Origin: Siderastrea siderea
Taxonomy: Eukaryota > Cnidaria > Anthozoa > Scleractinia > Rhizangiidae
NCBI GenBank assembly: GCA_964030785.1
Contig: OZ034967.1
Location: 67,419,413-67,483,412 of the forward strand
Length of the DNA stretch: 64,000 bases
Direction of reading: 5' to 3'
This document shows, one piece after another, positions 10,917-24,600 of the stretch (positions are counted from its first letter, which is position 1; each line of letters opens with the position of its first letter). Made by a program: the position numbers and the translations under genes. The notes beneath the pieces are model-generated. The model searched no databases. It saw nothing but the letters and a program-made list of their open reading frames with translations, and had not been told where the DNA came from.

Positions 10917-11539
10917 TATTAAGTCGGTAATATAAAGATTAAGCCAAGCCTAAAAGCGGAGCCACGAAGGAATAAACTGGTGTTCGTTTCTCAAAAATAG
11001 TCCTGAAACTTTTCGGTCTGAAATATATTTCGGGGCTTTTTTTGTCTCGTTCGCTTTCCAAAAGTGTTTCTCAAAAAGCCTGAAAGTGTTCCGAATTGTC
11101 CTCCAATATTTTGGGGATCTGTTCTGTAAAACCAAGCTCGAAAGGTCATTCTAGAGGCTGAGCACAGCTTGATTATTTTACTCACGAGCCGTCTAGCTTG
11201 GTGTTTGCAATGTTTCCATATCCTGTCAGTAACTGTCAAGGCTTGTCAAATCTCCTTGGATTATTGGCTGTTCGCTTGAATGAACTTGAAACGGCGCTCA
11301 TTTACAAAAACAGAATAAAAATTATTCGACTGTTTAAATGGGTTATCTTCGGATGTTAACAAATAACATGAACTGCCTCTAAATAAAAATACTAGTCTGG
11401 TCAAAAATTTATACTGACATTTCACCGGCATTTTACTGGGATTACCCGAAAGAAAGGATCTGGGGAGCTTCGAGGCACTTGTAATAAACTTATCGAAGAA
11501 ATGTCGCGTAGGTTTTAGCAGCCGCGAAAAAATTCAAGC

Positions 11540-12030
11540 ACTTTGAGGAACACACATTACTTACCGGATAAAACAGCTTTAAACTCAAAACTGCTTCGCT
11601 TATAGTTACTTAAGTAACCCTTATATTTCGTTCTCTAACTTGAGACCATCGCGATTGAAAAGAAACAAACAAACACCGTCCAAACATTCTTAACTCTGTG
11701 GCATAAGTTTGCGGCTGCAAATTGTCTGAAATTCGAGCGCTTTTAAAAATGCACAGAATTGTTTTTGGAAGCTTTTCGGATATAATAGGTTTAAACCGAC
11801 AACTGCTTCGCTTATAGTTTTTCAAATAGCTGTTATATTTCGTTCTCTAACTAGTGACCATCAAGATTCAAAACAAAGAAACGCCAAACACGCTTTAATT
11901 AAATTATACCGACATAAGTTTTGCGGATGGGAAGTAAGCCTATATAAAGTTAGGCGCTTTGAGGAACGTACAAAACTGTTTTCGGAAGCTTTTGGGATAA
12001 AATAGCTTTAAACCGACAACTGCTTCGCTT
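11540..12030. repeat. Tandem repeat, period about 215 bp
   Basis: The phrase AACTGCTTCGCTTA recurs near 11588, 11801 and 12015. Each is preceded by GCTTTAAAC-like sequence, and the first two are followed by TATATTTCGTTCTCTAACT. About two and a half diverged units. Confidence 0.65.
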
Positions 12031-12719
12031 AAAAGATTTTTACTATTGAAAACTTCTAGGACAAGAAAATCGACAGTTGCACAAAGAGATAGACCGGACA
12101 GTCAAAATTGAAAGCAAAGCTTGTGCAGTTGTCTTACAGCTGTGCTTAGACCTACTGTTGTGAATAAACAAACACAAAATAATGGACAGAGAAATCATTT
12201 TTGAAAAAAGTTTTTTCGAAAACCGGTAAGTTTATACTTAAATGCAATTCGCGTTACACTTCAGAAATCGTAGGTCGGTCCACGCGAGTGAAATCGGCTG
12301 AGCATGGCAAAATATTCAAGAATCTGTCACAAATCTGAGCGCGTTTTCTGATAATTTTTTAAAGTCAAAAGTAAATGACACATTTCTAATGGCATAAATC
12401 AAATTTCCATTTCAAAACGTAATTTCGTTCATCGTAATACTCGAAATCATGTACCTTAGACCCTTTAAAAACTTTACTTACTCGGTTGTGTTTCAGAACA
12501 GGGCAAACTCCCCGCCGTGAAGAAAACAAAGCGATGAAGTCCTTTGAATGCAGCTTTCGTAACTTGAACTTTTCGCCTTCTACCAGTATTCTTTTGAACT
12601 TTTTCTTTCCATTTATGGATATTAGATGTTTTTTGTCAACTATAAAACTTCAGTACTCTCGAGCAATCGTTAAATGCTAAAGAAGCTTAAGCTTTTAAAG
12701 AAACCTCTTTTTCAAAAGC
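12031..12719. other. Non-coding DNA
   Basis: No supported gene. The open frame at 12486-12680 shows no domain or splice support. Confidence 0.3.
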
Positions 12720-13015
12720 GACGATGGTCATGCGATTTCCCGCCAAGAAAAACGCCGGTTGCCCAAAAGCACCGCGCGATTTCCCGCCAAGAAAAGATGG
12801 CATTCTCTACCCCCGTCGGGTTGTCTTGGGACTCCCCTCCCCCTCCCACAAAGTCTGTGCAGACGGACGGACGGACGGACGTACGTGCGGACGGACGGTC
12901 ACGTGACTATTACGTCACAACCAAAATTTCTCGGATTGATAGGTTACCAAATTTCCTTAGCAATGGAGCTCCGCTGGCGGGCTTTGCCCGCAGGCTCGGC
13001 TATAATAAAACTAAT
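12720..13015. repeat. Dispersed repeat with (GGAC)n run
   Basis: The phrase GCGATTTCCCGCCAAGAAAA occurs twice (about 12731 and 12777). A GGAC tetranucleotide run fills 12862-12898. Next comes a segment with GGTTACCAAATTTCCTTAGC and a GC-rich hairpin GCGGGCTTTGCCCGC at about 12976-12990. Frames here are products of simple sequence. Confidence 0.5.
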
Positions 13016-13026
13016 ACAATGGAATA

Positions 13027-13266
13027 TTAAAAACTATTAACTAACTTACATTTAAGACTATCTACGGATGTTGTATTTACAATATCCTCGAGAAGGGAGT
13101 TCCATTCATTGATTGTTCGTGGGAAGAAAGAAAACTTAAAAATATCTTTCTTTGCCCTAGGAAATACAAACTTAAAAGCGTGGCTTTCACGGGTTCTTTT
13201 TTCATTATTTGGTTTCAGATGGGCTGCTACTGAAAAATCCGTCAGATTGTGGGAGAGTTTATACAT
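13027..13266 (-). pseudogene. LINE reverse transcriptase C-terminal fragment
   Basis: The minus-strand frame ends with a stretch of the type seen at the C-terminus of CR1/L2-like LINE polyproteins: FVFPRAKKD, FSFFPRTINEWNSL, then a SVDSLKCKL tail and stop. The weakly related frame 13272-13390 may be the part just before it, broken from it. Catalytic reverse transcriptase motifs are absent, so this is a truncated relic. Confidence 0.55.
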
Positions 13267-13436
13267 AAAAGATAGTCAACGTAGATAACATCAAGTGGTG
13301 CCTTAGTTATTTTCGATCCATTGTAGTGTAATAGAGTGATATTCTCACGTTGTTTTATTTGCATTTCGATTCCTCTTAGGTTGCCTTTACTCACAAAAAC
13401 GAAAATGTTCTTTGTTCCATTTGAACGCGACTTCCA

Positions 13437-13566
13437 AAAAATCGCAAAAATTAATTCCCAGCAAGAAAAACCAGTCTTTTCAAATCGCAAAAATTAGTTC
13501 CCGCAAAACACCAAAAATCGCCAATCCGCAAAATTAAACTCCCGCAAAAATTTAGTGCCACACGGT
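13437..13566. repeat. CGCAAAAATTA-word repeat, copy 1
   Basis: Words such as CGCAAAAATTA and CCCGCAAAA repeat here. A related segment at 15003-15130 has CCCGCGAAAATTTCATGCC, with the same GTGCCACACGG-like end. Non-coding. Confidence 0.4.
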
Positions 13567-13780
13567 AAGTTAGAAATAAAAAAATAAATAAATCGGAATT
13601 TGACTCTAACTCGAAGTTTTGACTCGAACTCATAAGCTTAATACACTCAGAAATTCACTAAGTATTTATTTGTTGACACTGAGCACCCATTTCCCATATT
13701 TTTCCGAAAACAAGGTTTTGAAGTCAACTTTCGTTTTGTTAGTGATTACTACACGTCCGGTACATCATATAAAGTGTAAC

Positions 13781-13868
13781 GTCGACACATCCTGTATATT
13801 TCGACCAGTTTGCTTGTGCTAATTAGCGCAAGCATGCAAATTGGTCGAAATGTAAGGGATGTGTCGAA
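13781..13868. repeat. Short hairpin element
   Basis: GTCGACACATCC and TTTCGACCAGTTTGC on the left are mirrored by GCAAATTGGTCGAAA and GGATGTGTCGAA on the right around a TAATTAG centre near 13822. Likely a small palindromic MITE. Confidence 0.6.
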
Positions 13869-14394
13869 GTTCTACTTGATGTAAATCAAAATGAGCTGTA
13901 GCAAGCATAAGCAAAACCTAACTTAAATAACTCCTTTCCAGTTCTTTACCCGTTTAAAAAGTGGCCAATCTCTGAACATCAGCAAACTTAAAAATGAACC
14001 AGTGGTCCTTCGTATAGAATTACGTCACGCTTCTAAGTGGAAGTCGATTTTCATCTTCATGATCGGCTATCCTTGAAGAGCAGACTGCTCCATCTGCCAA
14101 TATGTCAAGAGGTTTGCTTCTCACTCGGATTTAGGTCGGAATTCGACCCAGTTCCCTGCTCATACACGAAAGGACCTGTACCACGATTTGTGGATAAGGA
14201 CAAACTGAATTAACCGACCTTTGATATGGGGTACGGCGTAAACCCAGGTCACACTAACGACTGTAAATATTTCAACTTACGCACTTTTAAAGAGGATCTG
14301 CCGCCCCACCTTTTTTTAGGAATACTCTTAAATGCTAAGGACATGTTGCCATCAAAGGAAACGCAAAAATACAGGTTCAGTTTCGTTCACTATT

Positions 14395-14437
14395 TATTAT
14401 TATTATTATTGTTATTATTATTATTATTATTATTATT
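14395..14437. repeat. (TTA)n microsatellite
   Basis: About 14 TTA units with one GTT interruption. It produces spurious poly-Leu and poly-Tyr frames. Confidence 0.9.
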
Positions 14438-15002
14438 ACAACTACTCTAGCAGTTCTCTGAAACTATTACTAAGTGTGTTTGGCTGCGGATCCCTCGGGT
14501 GGAGATGGATTGCAACTTGAAAACAGTAGGTTAGCGTTTTCAGGTTTTTCCTTTGCTTCTTAGAGATTTTTACCGTGTAGCATGAAATTTTCGCGTGAGT
14601 TCAATTTCATAGATTGCCGACTCTTTGTGTTTCGCGGAAAAATTTTTTGGCGAATTTGGATTTAAAACTTAACCGCAGGGAACAAATTTTCGCGGATTTC
14701 GTACAAGTTTCTCTCTGGTATTTGACGTACGAAGCTTGTATAGAGCATCAAGAGAAGTAATATTGTCTTGTTTGTTCTAGTTATTACTCAAAGCAACCGA
14801 AAGGTGTGATTTTTGTAGACTGTTTGGGCTGGGCGAAACACGCAGTCAACTATTTGTTGCTCTTTAGCGGGAACTGTTCTCAACTATGGTTGTTCTCAAA
14901 TTAACTCAGAGATTGCAGAGATTATTCGTTATGTTGCGATTGCAAAAAGGGAGGTACTAATAATATTCTTTTTCTCAGTCAACTCAAGTGAAATTTAGTA
15001 AC

Positions 15003-15130
15003 CTAAATACATGGCGTAAATTTTCGTGGATTATTTTTTAGCGGGAGTTTATTTTCGTGGATCGATGGAAAATGCGCGAAATTTCGAGAAAATTGATCCC
15101 GCGAAAATTTCATGCCACACGAAAATTTAA
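15003..15130. repeat. CGCAAAAATTA-word repeat, copy 2
   Basis: GGCGTAAATTTTCGTGGAT and CCCGCGAAAATTTCATGCC relate this stretch to 13437-13566. It lies just beyond the 3' end of the GPCR gene. Confidence 0.35.
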
Positions 15131-15247
15131 ATTTCAGCACATTTTTCATCCAAAAATGTGAAAATCTCAGTGCCATAGCCCCTTTAAACGCCATTTACTT
15201 GAGTCTGTTGCTGGACGGGGATTATCCAAAAAGGTCTCTTCTGCACA

Positions 15248-15604
15248 TCACCCTGTAACGCTTGATCCTGCTAGGTCGGACGGACCCAGTGTTGGGTTGT
15301 TGGCCAATTCGACCCCCTGCGATTCCCTTGCACCATGGACCCTCGGTGAAGCTGACCTTGAACAGCAGCATATCGTTTCCTTTATCTTCTCCCTGAATCG
15401 TTGGTTTATCAGTGCATACGCAAACGGGTTGACAGCGGAATTGAACATGATCATGGTGTGGCCAATGGGAATTGCAAAGGGATTCAGCTCGTACGAACCC
15501 ATATCTAAGATGTGGAGGATTCTGTCAGTGCCCCAGCTGAGTACAAAGATGACGCTGACGATCACAACCATCAAGGTGACTCGTTTTCGTACTTTCAACA
15601 CACC
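15248..15604 (-). CDS. GPCR exon: TM6, TM7, C-terminal tail, stop
   Basis: On the minus strand a ttcgcag acceptor opens a 118-codon exon starting GVLKVRKR, a typical basic end of the third intracellular loop. TM6 follows (TLMVVIVSVIFVLSW), then TM7 with the NPFAY form of NPxxY and the helix-8 stretch NQRFREKIKE. A CCC cluster after helix 8 may be palmitoylated. The tail ends in SSVTG. TM6 has SWGTD where most relatives have CWxP, so the kink proline is missing. Confidence 0.9.
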   Translation of the reverse strand, partial: GVLKVRKRVTLMVVIVSVIFVLSWGTDRILHILDMGSYELNPFAIPIGHTMIMFNSAVNPFAYALINQRFREKIKETICCCSRSASPRVHGARESQGVELANNPTLGPSDLAGSSVTG

Positions 15605-18600
15605 CTGCGAACAGAGAGATAAATGACTGGAATCTTAATTGAACATGCTACGCAGCCAGACTAGTGAAAAAGAAAATTCAAGAAATGTAATATTTATGGA
15701 GCAAGATTAATACTAAGGATTAAGTACTAGTCATTAAATATTCATAAAAGCACGTTTAAAATTTTCTATGCAAACATATGGTAGAGCAGGCGTTATCTCA
15801 CCACACCGTTACTAGAACAACAGTTCTCGCGGTAAAGACATAGGCACTTGAGCGCGTAGCTATAGGGTCATTAATTTCTATCTGGTGGAGTATTTCGAAA
15901 TATCCTTAGGAAGAGGACACGAATACGCCGCGGGGAATAACCGGTTTGACGTCATAAGTTCCCAGTCTCCTAATGCTCGTAGAGGGGTGAAAAACCTGAA
16001 CTTTGGACGCTGCGTAAAAAATCGAGAATTCGAGCAAACACAATTATTCTTTCGAAATTTTGCTCAGAAAATTTTGGATAATTTTTAAGCCAAAAAAATA
16101 TTTTTGGGGTGATAGACACTTTAAAGGTATATGTTCGTTGTTCCTCATGGCCTTAATCAACTTTTACTTTTAAGCTTGATTTATGTTCTAGCTGAGATCC
16201 CAAGTTAATCTCCTCAGTCAAGCCCCCACCTCTTCTTAGACCTCTTAGTCCTTTACACTTGATTTTCATCCATTTTTGAGATGTACAATCAATTCAGCCC
16301 TTCTTCGTTCACGTGGCATGGCGGTCATTGACCGTTGAGCAGAAACCTGCTCAAACGGCCTCCACGAACTCAAAAAAGGAGTGAAAACACGGAAAACACA
16401 CAACAAGTTAAGTTTTTCAAACTAAAGTTAGATTTCTAAGTTTCTTTCTTGTGATTAATTTTCGGTAAAAATTCAAGTCCATACAAACCCTCATATTACG
16501 CTTCGGCTACTTTGGTATTTGAAATTTTAAAAGCTTTAAAAACACACGGTATCGTAAAGAATGACCTTTTCAAACGAAAAACCGGCCGTTATGTTGTCGT
16601 CTCAAGTCTGCAGTCTTACATCTTTGATTACTTTAACCAAGAAAAGACGCTGAATTTAATTCTTAGCCAAAAATAGCAACTATTACGAGATGTTTCCTTT
16701 GTCGAGTCAGATGGAAAATACAGGGCTCAAAAACTGAACAAAACGCTAAGAGGACACGTTGATAAGTTTACACTGCTATACAAGTCAAGTGGAGCAGTGC
16801 TAAACTGAACATACTACGCAGCCAGGGCGGTCTTGTGCAATGAAGACATTTGTTCGAGATCCGCAAGAAATTACTCACGACCTTTGCAGGACCTCGTGTT
16901 CTAGAAACTGGGAGGAGGCTTAGGTCGTTTGAGCTTCAAAGAGGCATACAAGTGGATGCAACTTTTGGAAACAAGTTTATTTTAGTGCGACGAGGCAAGT
17001 AAGCGCTCCATGGCAATTGAGTAAGAAAGAAGTCCATGTAATTTCCGTCGGTAGCCTTATGTTCGTTTACGTAAATCACCAATCTTCTCTCCTGAAAAGT
17101 GCACAAAGACTTTGTGGGGAAACAATGCGGACACTATCTCGCCTCACTGCGTTTGTACTTCATCTGAAATTTTCATATATGTGATATAAGCAAACGTGAA
17201 GTACCCTATTTTTGTCATCTTTTGGCATGGTTTTGTTTGAAAGAGTGTTTCATCAGGATATCCAAACACCGAGAAGTGGGTTGAAATTTTTTAACCAACA
17301 AAATTTGGCTTCTCAAACCATTCATAATTCTTGGAACATTTCATGCTAATTAAGATCCTGTATCCAAACCGCCGTTTTGTCACGGTAGTGATTCCCTTAA
17401 TGTTTTCTCTTTATGAATTACCAATGAGTGAGAAAACATTATCCTGCATTTTCCATTTTGGTACAAAAGTCTCGATATTAATACATAACTTGACCAAAGG
17501 TGAGGAATTCTCAGTGAACTCATACCTGTTGTCGATGTGAGAGTTCATTGTCATCATTACGCTTGAACCACAAAGTGTACACGACTCTGGAGTATGAGCC
17601 AATCATCAGCGTGCCGGAAATAACGATCAAGAAACGCCACGTCCAATAATAAGCCCTGGTAATCCGATCTGGCCACACTTTAATGCAGAAAATGCTGTCG
17701 ATTTCCTTGTCAAATTCCGAGTAAAAGAATCTCGGGAAATGGAAAATTAACGAGAAGATCCAAGAGCCAAAAATAATAACCTGAAATGTGAAATACGTCA
17801 ACCTTTTTGAAACGCTCGTTCTCAAACGACGCTTAACAACATGTGAACTCTAACGCTTAAGAGCCAGTCCACGAGAGGTTCAAAGATTTTTGGAAATGGT
17901 CAGAAACGACCCTATCTCAAACTTTGCGTGCTGAAAGCTAGTCATGAGCAAGTAATCAAATCGACATTATTTTTTCTTCTAATGCTAATGTGGTCACGTG
18001 ACAGGCAATTTAAGTTTGCGCAATTTTGGCTCAAAATTTTTTCAAAATTTACCAACTTTGCATGTCTGTTGTCAGAACAAACATTAGCCAATCATAAATC
18101 AAATGATGTTTCTTTACTAAACTGACCTTCTTGTTTATAAAAATACTAATATTTCTTTCAGGCTCTTCCTATCAGCTGAACAATAATTTTCAGCAGAGAG
18201 TGTGGTTTGACAGATTTGTAAAAGTGCCAATTTTACCAAATTGCAAAGGAATTTTTTTCTATGTAGTAGACAAGATCTATGGTTGGTCTGCATTTCCTAA
18301 AACAGCCAAAGGATTGTACTTAAACATTATCGAAAAATCTTTGCGGGCAATTCATTTTTAATCATCAATATAGCTTATGCAAAATTGACATTTTCCTAAA
18401 ATAGACATATCTTCTGAGGGACAAAAGGGTCGCATTAAATCACCTTTTAACACTTAAAAAGTACATGAAGCCTGTAAAAATTTAAAACACAGGCTAACAA
18501 AGTATACGGTTATCGTTTGAATTACTTCACTGTCGCAGATTTTTCACATAAACGTTTTGCAACTATTGAAGCCGTTCCTTCCCCACCCCTCCCCCGATAA

Positions 18601-21600
18601 ATTTTAAGGTGAGTCAGGTGTGTATTATTTAATTTCCAGCAGAAGCTTATTTCAAGCTATGCGAATAGATTCATTCGGCTTTTCGGTGTCATTTTCAATC
18701 ATTCAGAATCTAAAATAGATTTATAGGCCATAAAAACAGGCTGAAATGAGAGAATTGAAGTCGATAGGTTGCGTTACTGTGCGTGACACAGAGAATCGAC
18801 TTTCGTGTATGACTTGTATGGATAACTTCTCGACGGCAGATTTACTATTTTACAAGGGGAAAATGGCAACCAATTAATTTCACATATTCGACGAGGAACA
18901 AGAATTTCCTATACCAGCCTACACCTTACACATGATGGAGGCTTAACGTTTTACAGTTAACTGTTATATCGACTTTGCGATTGGTCTTTGCGTGTATGAA
19001 CCGTGTGTCTGATTTGTTGCAGTTAGTCGGTAACCAAATGTAGCTTACATTCTATAAAACCTCAAGAATTGAACCATTGTTTCAGCGGTGTTTTGTCTCC
19101 AGAATACTCTGTTTAGGGAATGAATGGGTTTTGCTGAATGCCCTTCGAGGATACCAGAAATCAGACATGATAATAATGATACTAATGTTTCACGTAAACA
19201 AGAAATAATCTTCTGGAACAGATTTCGTCAGTTTAATTGATTGCAAATTATTAAGGCCGCAAGTTGAAATCTAGAGTAAATTAGAATTTAAAAAGTGGTC
19301 TAAAGAAAGCAAACGAACAAATTTGGATAGTCTAGAATGGGGCTCAAAAGCGGGTATTAGTTGCTCCTGATTGTTCCGCCCGTCAGATACTTCTCGACGC
19401 ATCGCGCATGAAAATATAAAAAAATGTGGGTACATACTTCAGTGTTAGGATACATACCGTCACATGCAATCTGCGGACTTGTTTGAAGAAGCCTATTTGC
19501 TACCAAACACTGAAATTTTTCATCAAGAATCTCAACTGGAGATAAATGTTAAATAGCTTTAAATTACACTTGCTCTGGTTGAGTTTGATTTCGTTTCACA
19601 TAGACACGACTTCATGTCAATTTCAGTCCAAATGTACCAAGAAAATTTTCAATTCAGTTAAGCTCTTTTTTCTCTCAATTGCTGAAACTATTTTGCTGTT
19701 TCAAAAAAACCAAATCCTTTTTTATTTCCCCCAAAACAAACAGGATGAAAAAGAAGGTCAACGTCAAGGCAGGGGCTTAACACTAACAATATGGGAGGCC
19801 TTTACATCAGTTATAGGTTTAGAACCAGATGAAAAGGGATATCTGCGTCAACTGTCAAGGTACTTGAAGTAACTACTGACGAAAGCAAACTACAGATTCC
19901 TTGCAACTGTGATGTTAAGTTTAGCGATACTATGTAAAAGTAGCTTGCCCGTATAACTTACTGTAAAGAAAAAAGGCCAAACATTGAAGGCGGTGGAAGG
20001 AACTGGCACACGGTTAACAAAGCAAGATGTTTATTTGGGAGTCTGTTTGCTTGGGTTTTAGGCGAAAACAGGTGCGTACCGCCCAAAAGGGTAACGATTC
20101 TTTTTAGCCATTTTTGCCTAAAAATTGTCCAGAATTTGGGTCCTGCCTTTTGGACTAAAGTTGGGCATGATTTGGGTGCAGATGTAGAGGGCATATACAT
20201 ATTTATCTGATGTATAGAAAAAAGATAGAGAATTAACCAAAAAGAACCATTTGATAAGATATTGTGTGATTTGCCTGCCAAGGCCAGGATTAATAATTTC
20301 AGTAGGGTCAGGATTTGGAAGACCGGCAGCACACCCCTACACAAACTTTCCTAAAGGTATCAGGCATACAGGTGGTTTTAGAATAGACGTACGGTATCTT
20401 AAATGTCAGAGGCATAAATCGTGGGCCTAAGTCAACCCACAAATGACCTACTTCGCAGCTCACTAGGTAAAGCGACATCACGCCAGCAACCGGGCAATGT
20501 GACGACGTAATTCAATTCCCGTTCAAAGATGCGGGCAAGGGTTGGGCGTTTCTCTTCAGTAGACAATGCATGAGGATTGTTCCCGTTTATGCTGCAGCTG
20601 ATAAACATTTGCAGTTTGCTTTGTTCAGTAGTTACTTTAAGTATGTAAACGCAAATTGCTCTTATGTGTTTCAAAGCCTCCCATATTGTTAATTAGTATG
20701 AAGCCCCCGCCTTGACGTTCACCGGCTTTTTAATATCATTTGTTGCAGGGAAATAACTATGTTTTTATGCAATCAGCAAATTGCTTTCGCAATTGAAAAG
20801 AAGAAATATCAAAACTGAATTGGTAATTTTCCCAGTACAATTGAAGGGAAGTTTACATGACGTAGTGTCTACGCCGGATGAAATCAAAACTTCGAAAGTG
20901 AATGTGTAACATTTACCACCATTTTCACTACTACGCGACTTTTCTTTTCAAAACACCTCTGAACACTTTGCAATACGCTTCCGTCAATCATACCTTATAT
21001 GGGAAGTGTGTGATGTTACCGCAATTGAATTGAGCGAAGGAATAAGGATGGCGCCAAATTATCCCGTAACTTTGCGCTGGCGAGTCATATATTGACTAGT
21101 AAGAAGCTTTAGAGTCGTTGATGTTGCAAGAATACTTCACGTTTGGCAGATATTTGTAAAGAAATTTCGACATTTCTTCAGAATTACTGAAATACCCGCT
21201 CGGTGGATTATCCTATGCGGCCGATGGTAAGCGTGCGTTTAATCTCGTGAATAAGCTAATATAAACCGAAGTGTGAAGTAAAAATTCTAGCTTTTCTGGC
21301 CTGAAAATAGCAAACGACATGTTATTCACCACGAGCATAAATCTGGCAGTATCCCGAAGTGTACGAGGACGAAATTCAGGAGTGGATAGAGTATGCAACG
21401 GGAAAACGAATCATGATCGGCGTGCGATCAACCGATTCGTGAAGAAAATGGGTTTGACAAGAAGAAAGGTACGTATGACTTGTTGCATTTTTTTGGAAGG
21501 AACACTGCTTATTCTAATCACCTATCACCTCCGGAATGAATTGAAAAAACAAAAAAATGTATAAGCTTATAATGCGCTTGTAACGTTTGTTGTTCTACGT

Positions 21601-24600
21601 TTCGAGAATGTAAACATAGAACGCTGTGACATGATAGGGAAATTGTTATTTCTACAAGCGGGAACGGGGAATCGAGGAAAATATTTCAGCTTACTTTCAA
21701 GTTTACTTCTCCGTTTTAACTCTTTAACTCAAGACAATTGCCAAAGAACGTGATGAGGGAAACAGGACGATGTAATGTCATAGGATCGCTGAATTTCACC
21801 GAGAACAGTTGCTATTTATAGATGAGTCTGAGAAGTTCTGATTCATCCATAAATAGCAACTGTTCTGGGTGAAATCTAGCGATGACCTACGACGATACAT
21901 CGCCCTGTTTCGCTTATCACGTTCTTTGGTAATCACAGTGAACTATAACGAAGAAGTAAACATGAAACTGTACTTAAATATTTTCCTTGATATTTTCCCG
22001 TTCCCGCTTTTATAAATAACGATTTTTCAAATTTTTCTTGCTATCATGTCACAGCGTTAACATTCACGTAGAACAATAAACGTTATAAAGCGCTTATGCT
22101 TTGCTTTTCATTCCATTCCTCCGGTGATAGGTGACTAGAATTAGCAGTGTTTCTTGCAAAAACAATCCAAGAAGTCATACGTACGTTTCTTCAGCTTTCT
22201 TCTTGTCAAACCCATTTTCTTCACGAATCGGTTTCCGCTTCACATTCGTTTTCCCGTTGCATACTCTATCCACTCCTGCCACTCCTGCCAAACGTGAAGT
22301 ATTCTTGCAACATCAACGACTCTAAAGCCTAAAGAAATTGGTACTCGTCTTTGAGCTACACTTAAAGCGGCCTTCACACGTCAAACAAATGTTGGCCAAC
22401 TCTTGTTGGCAAACTCAAATTGGTTTGTGTGAACGACACAATAGAGCTTGTCTCCATTCTTGTCAACAGTTTGCCAACATGTTGTTGTGTCGTTCACACA
22501 CATCAATTTGAGTTTGCCAACACGAGTTGGCCAACATTAGTTTGACCTGTGAACGCCGCCTAAGATGGTCCAAACTAACTTGTTTGCTTTTTAATCCACT
22601 TTTGTAGTTCGAATAATTTGAGATTATCAACTGACGAAATCAGTTCTAACAGATCATTAATGATTTCGTGAAACAAGTATCATTGTTATTATTATGTCTA
22701 ATCACTGGTATCCTCGAAGGGCATTCAGCAAAACCCATTCAATCCCTAAACAAAGTATTCTAGACACAAAACACCGCTGAAACAATGGTTCAATTCTTGA
22801 GGTTTTATAGTATGTAAGCTATATTTGGTTACCGACTAACTGCAACAAATCAGACACACGGTTCATACACACAAAGACAAATCACAAAGTCGGTATAAGA
22901 GTTGTTTAACTGTAAAACGTTAAGCGTCCACCATGTGTGAGGTGTAGGCTGGTATAGGAAATTCTTGTTCCTTGTCGAATATGTGAAATTATTTGGTTGC
23001 CATTTTCCCCTTGTAAAATAGTAAATCTACCGTCGAGAAGTTATCCATACAAGTCATACACGAAAGTCGATTCTCTGTGTCACGCACAGTAACGCAACCT
23101 ATCGACTTCAATTCTCTCATTTCAGCCTGTTTTTACGGCCTATAAATTTATTCTAGATTCTGAATGATTGAAAATGACACCGAAAAGCCGAATGAATCTA
23201 TTCGCATAGCTTGAAATAAGCTTCTGCTGGAAATTAAATAATACACACCTGACTCACCTTAAAATTTATCGGGGGAGGGGTGGGGAAGGAACGGCTTCAA
23301 TAGCTGCAAAACGTTTATGTGAAAAATCTGCGACAGTGAAGTAATTCAAACGATAACCGTATACTTTGTTAGCCTGTGTTTTAAATTTTTACAGGCTTCA
23401 TGTACTTTTTAAGTGTTAAAAGGTGATTTAATGCGACCCTTTTGTCCCTCAGCAGATATGTCCATTTTAGGAAAATGTCAATTTTGCATAAGCTATATTG
23501 ATGATTAAAAATAAATTGCCCGCAAAGATTTTTCGACAATGTTTAAGTACAATCCTTTGGCTGTTTTGGAAAATGCAGACCAACCATAGATCTTGTCTAC
23601 TACATAGAAAAAAATTCCTTTGAAATTTGGTAAAATTGGCGCTTTTTCAAATATGTCAAACCACACTCTCTGTTGAAAATTATTGTTCTGCTGATAAGAA
23701 GAGCCTGAAAGAAATATTAGTATTTTTATAAAGAAGAAGGTTAGTTTAGTAAAGAAACAGCATTTGATTTATGATTGGCTAATGTTTGTTCTGACAACAG
23801 ACCTGCAAAGTTGGTAAATTTTGGAAAATTTTTTGAGCTAAAATTGCTCCCAGGGGGGTCAAACTTAAATTGCCTGTCACGTGACCACATTAGCATTAAA
23901 AGACAAAATAATGTCGATTTGATTACTTGCTCATGACTAGCTTTCAGCACGCAAAGTTTGAGATAGGGTCGTTTCTGACCATTTCCAAAAATCTTTGAAC
24001 CTCTCGTGGACTGGCTCTTAATTTTTAAATGATCATAGTGCGAATTAAGATCCTGTAGAGTGAAGTTAGGCATCTTCTGTGAAGGTCTAAGTATTAAGTA
24101 TCAAAATGTGGTACTGAACTCTTCGTGATGCATAGATTGTCCATTCTTTGTTTGAATTTTATATCCTTAGCTAGACTGCGAGTAGTCTCTAATTTTGGCG
24201 ATGGCGATTGTGGGGCGGGCGAAATACACACACGCGCGCGCGCGAAATTTCGAGGAGACGCGACGCGAGGGGAGCGCCAAAAATTAGAGACTACAGACTT
24301 AGCCGGGGAGTTTGACCTTTCACGGCCAAGTGATTTTGAGGTGTAAATTTCATACCGTCTTTCAAGACAATTAAGGGCAACCAATGGGACTCCTTCTCTT
24401 GGCTCCCATCACCTGTTCCTATCATCGATAACTGCGGAGGATGTTATCGCAAATAACACACTACGCATTGTTTATTTTGATTCGACCAGGGCTCGACCGG
24501 ATGGGCCGCGATCTCTGGAGAGGAAAAATTACAGCCTCTCATCTCGAAGAAGAAAAGAACATTGAGTTTGGAATTTGGGTCATCAGTAATTTTTTAGTCC

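Larger units (their letters stand above)
17861..24017. mobile_element. Large fold-back element 1, TTAA-flanked
   Basis: Inverted arms of about 1.4 kb (17861-19253 and about 22610-24017) begin with GAGCCAGTCCACGAGAGG and its complement. TTAA stands on both sides (17857-17860, 24018-24021). The matching frames near 17928-18125 and 23741-23945 are mirror copies of the same arm DNA, not genes. Other fold-backs sit between the arms. The element fills most of GPCR intron 2 and ends about 80 bp from the TM4 exon. It looks non-autonomous and piggyBac-like by target site. Confidence 0.8.

Noticed and set aside
12674..13040. Overlapping frames of 93 and 118 codons
   Set aside because: Generated by the GGAC run and repeated CCCGCC segments; no domain, and all three forward frames are open by composition.
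14226..14520. Small protein genes with poly-Leu or poly-Tyr
   Set aside because: They arise from translation of the TTA microsatellite.
17928..18125. Conserved gene shared with the minus-strand frame at 23741-24073
   Set aside because: Same situation: mirror arms of fold-back 1, with frame breaks between copies.
19546..20674. Several frames of 80-128 codons
   Set aside because: Inside a nested element; no recognisable domain, splice sites or codon pattern.
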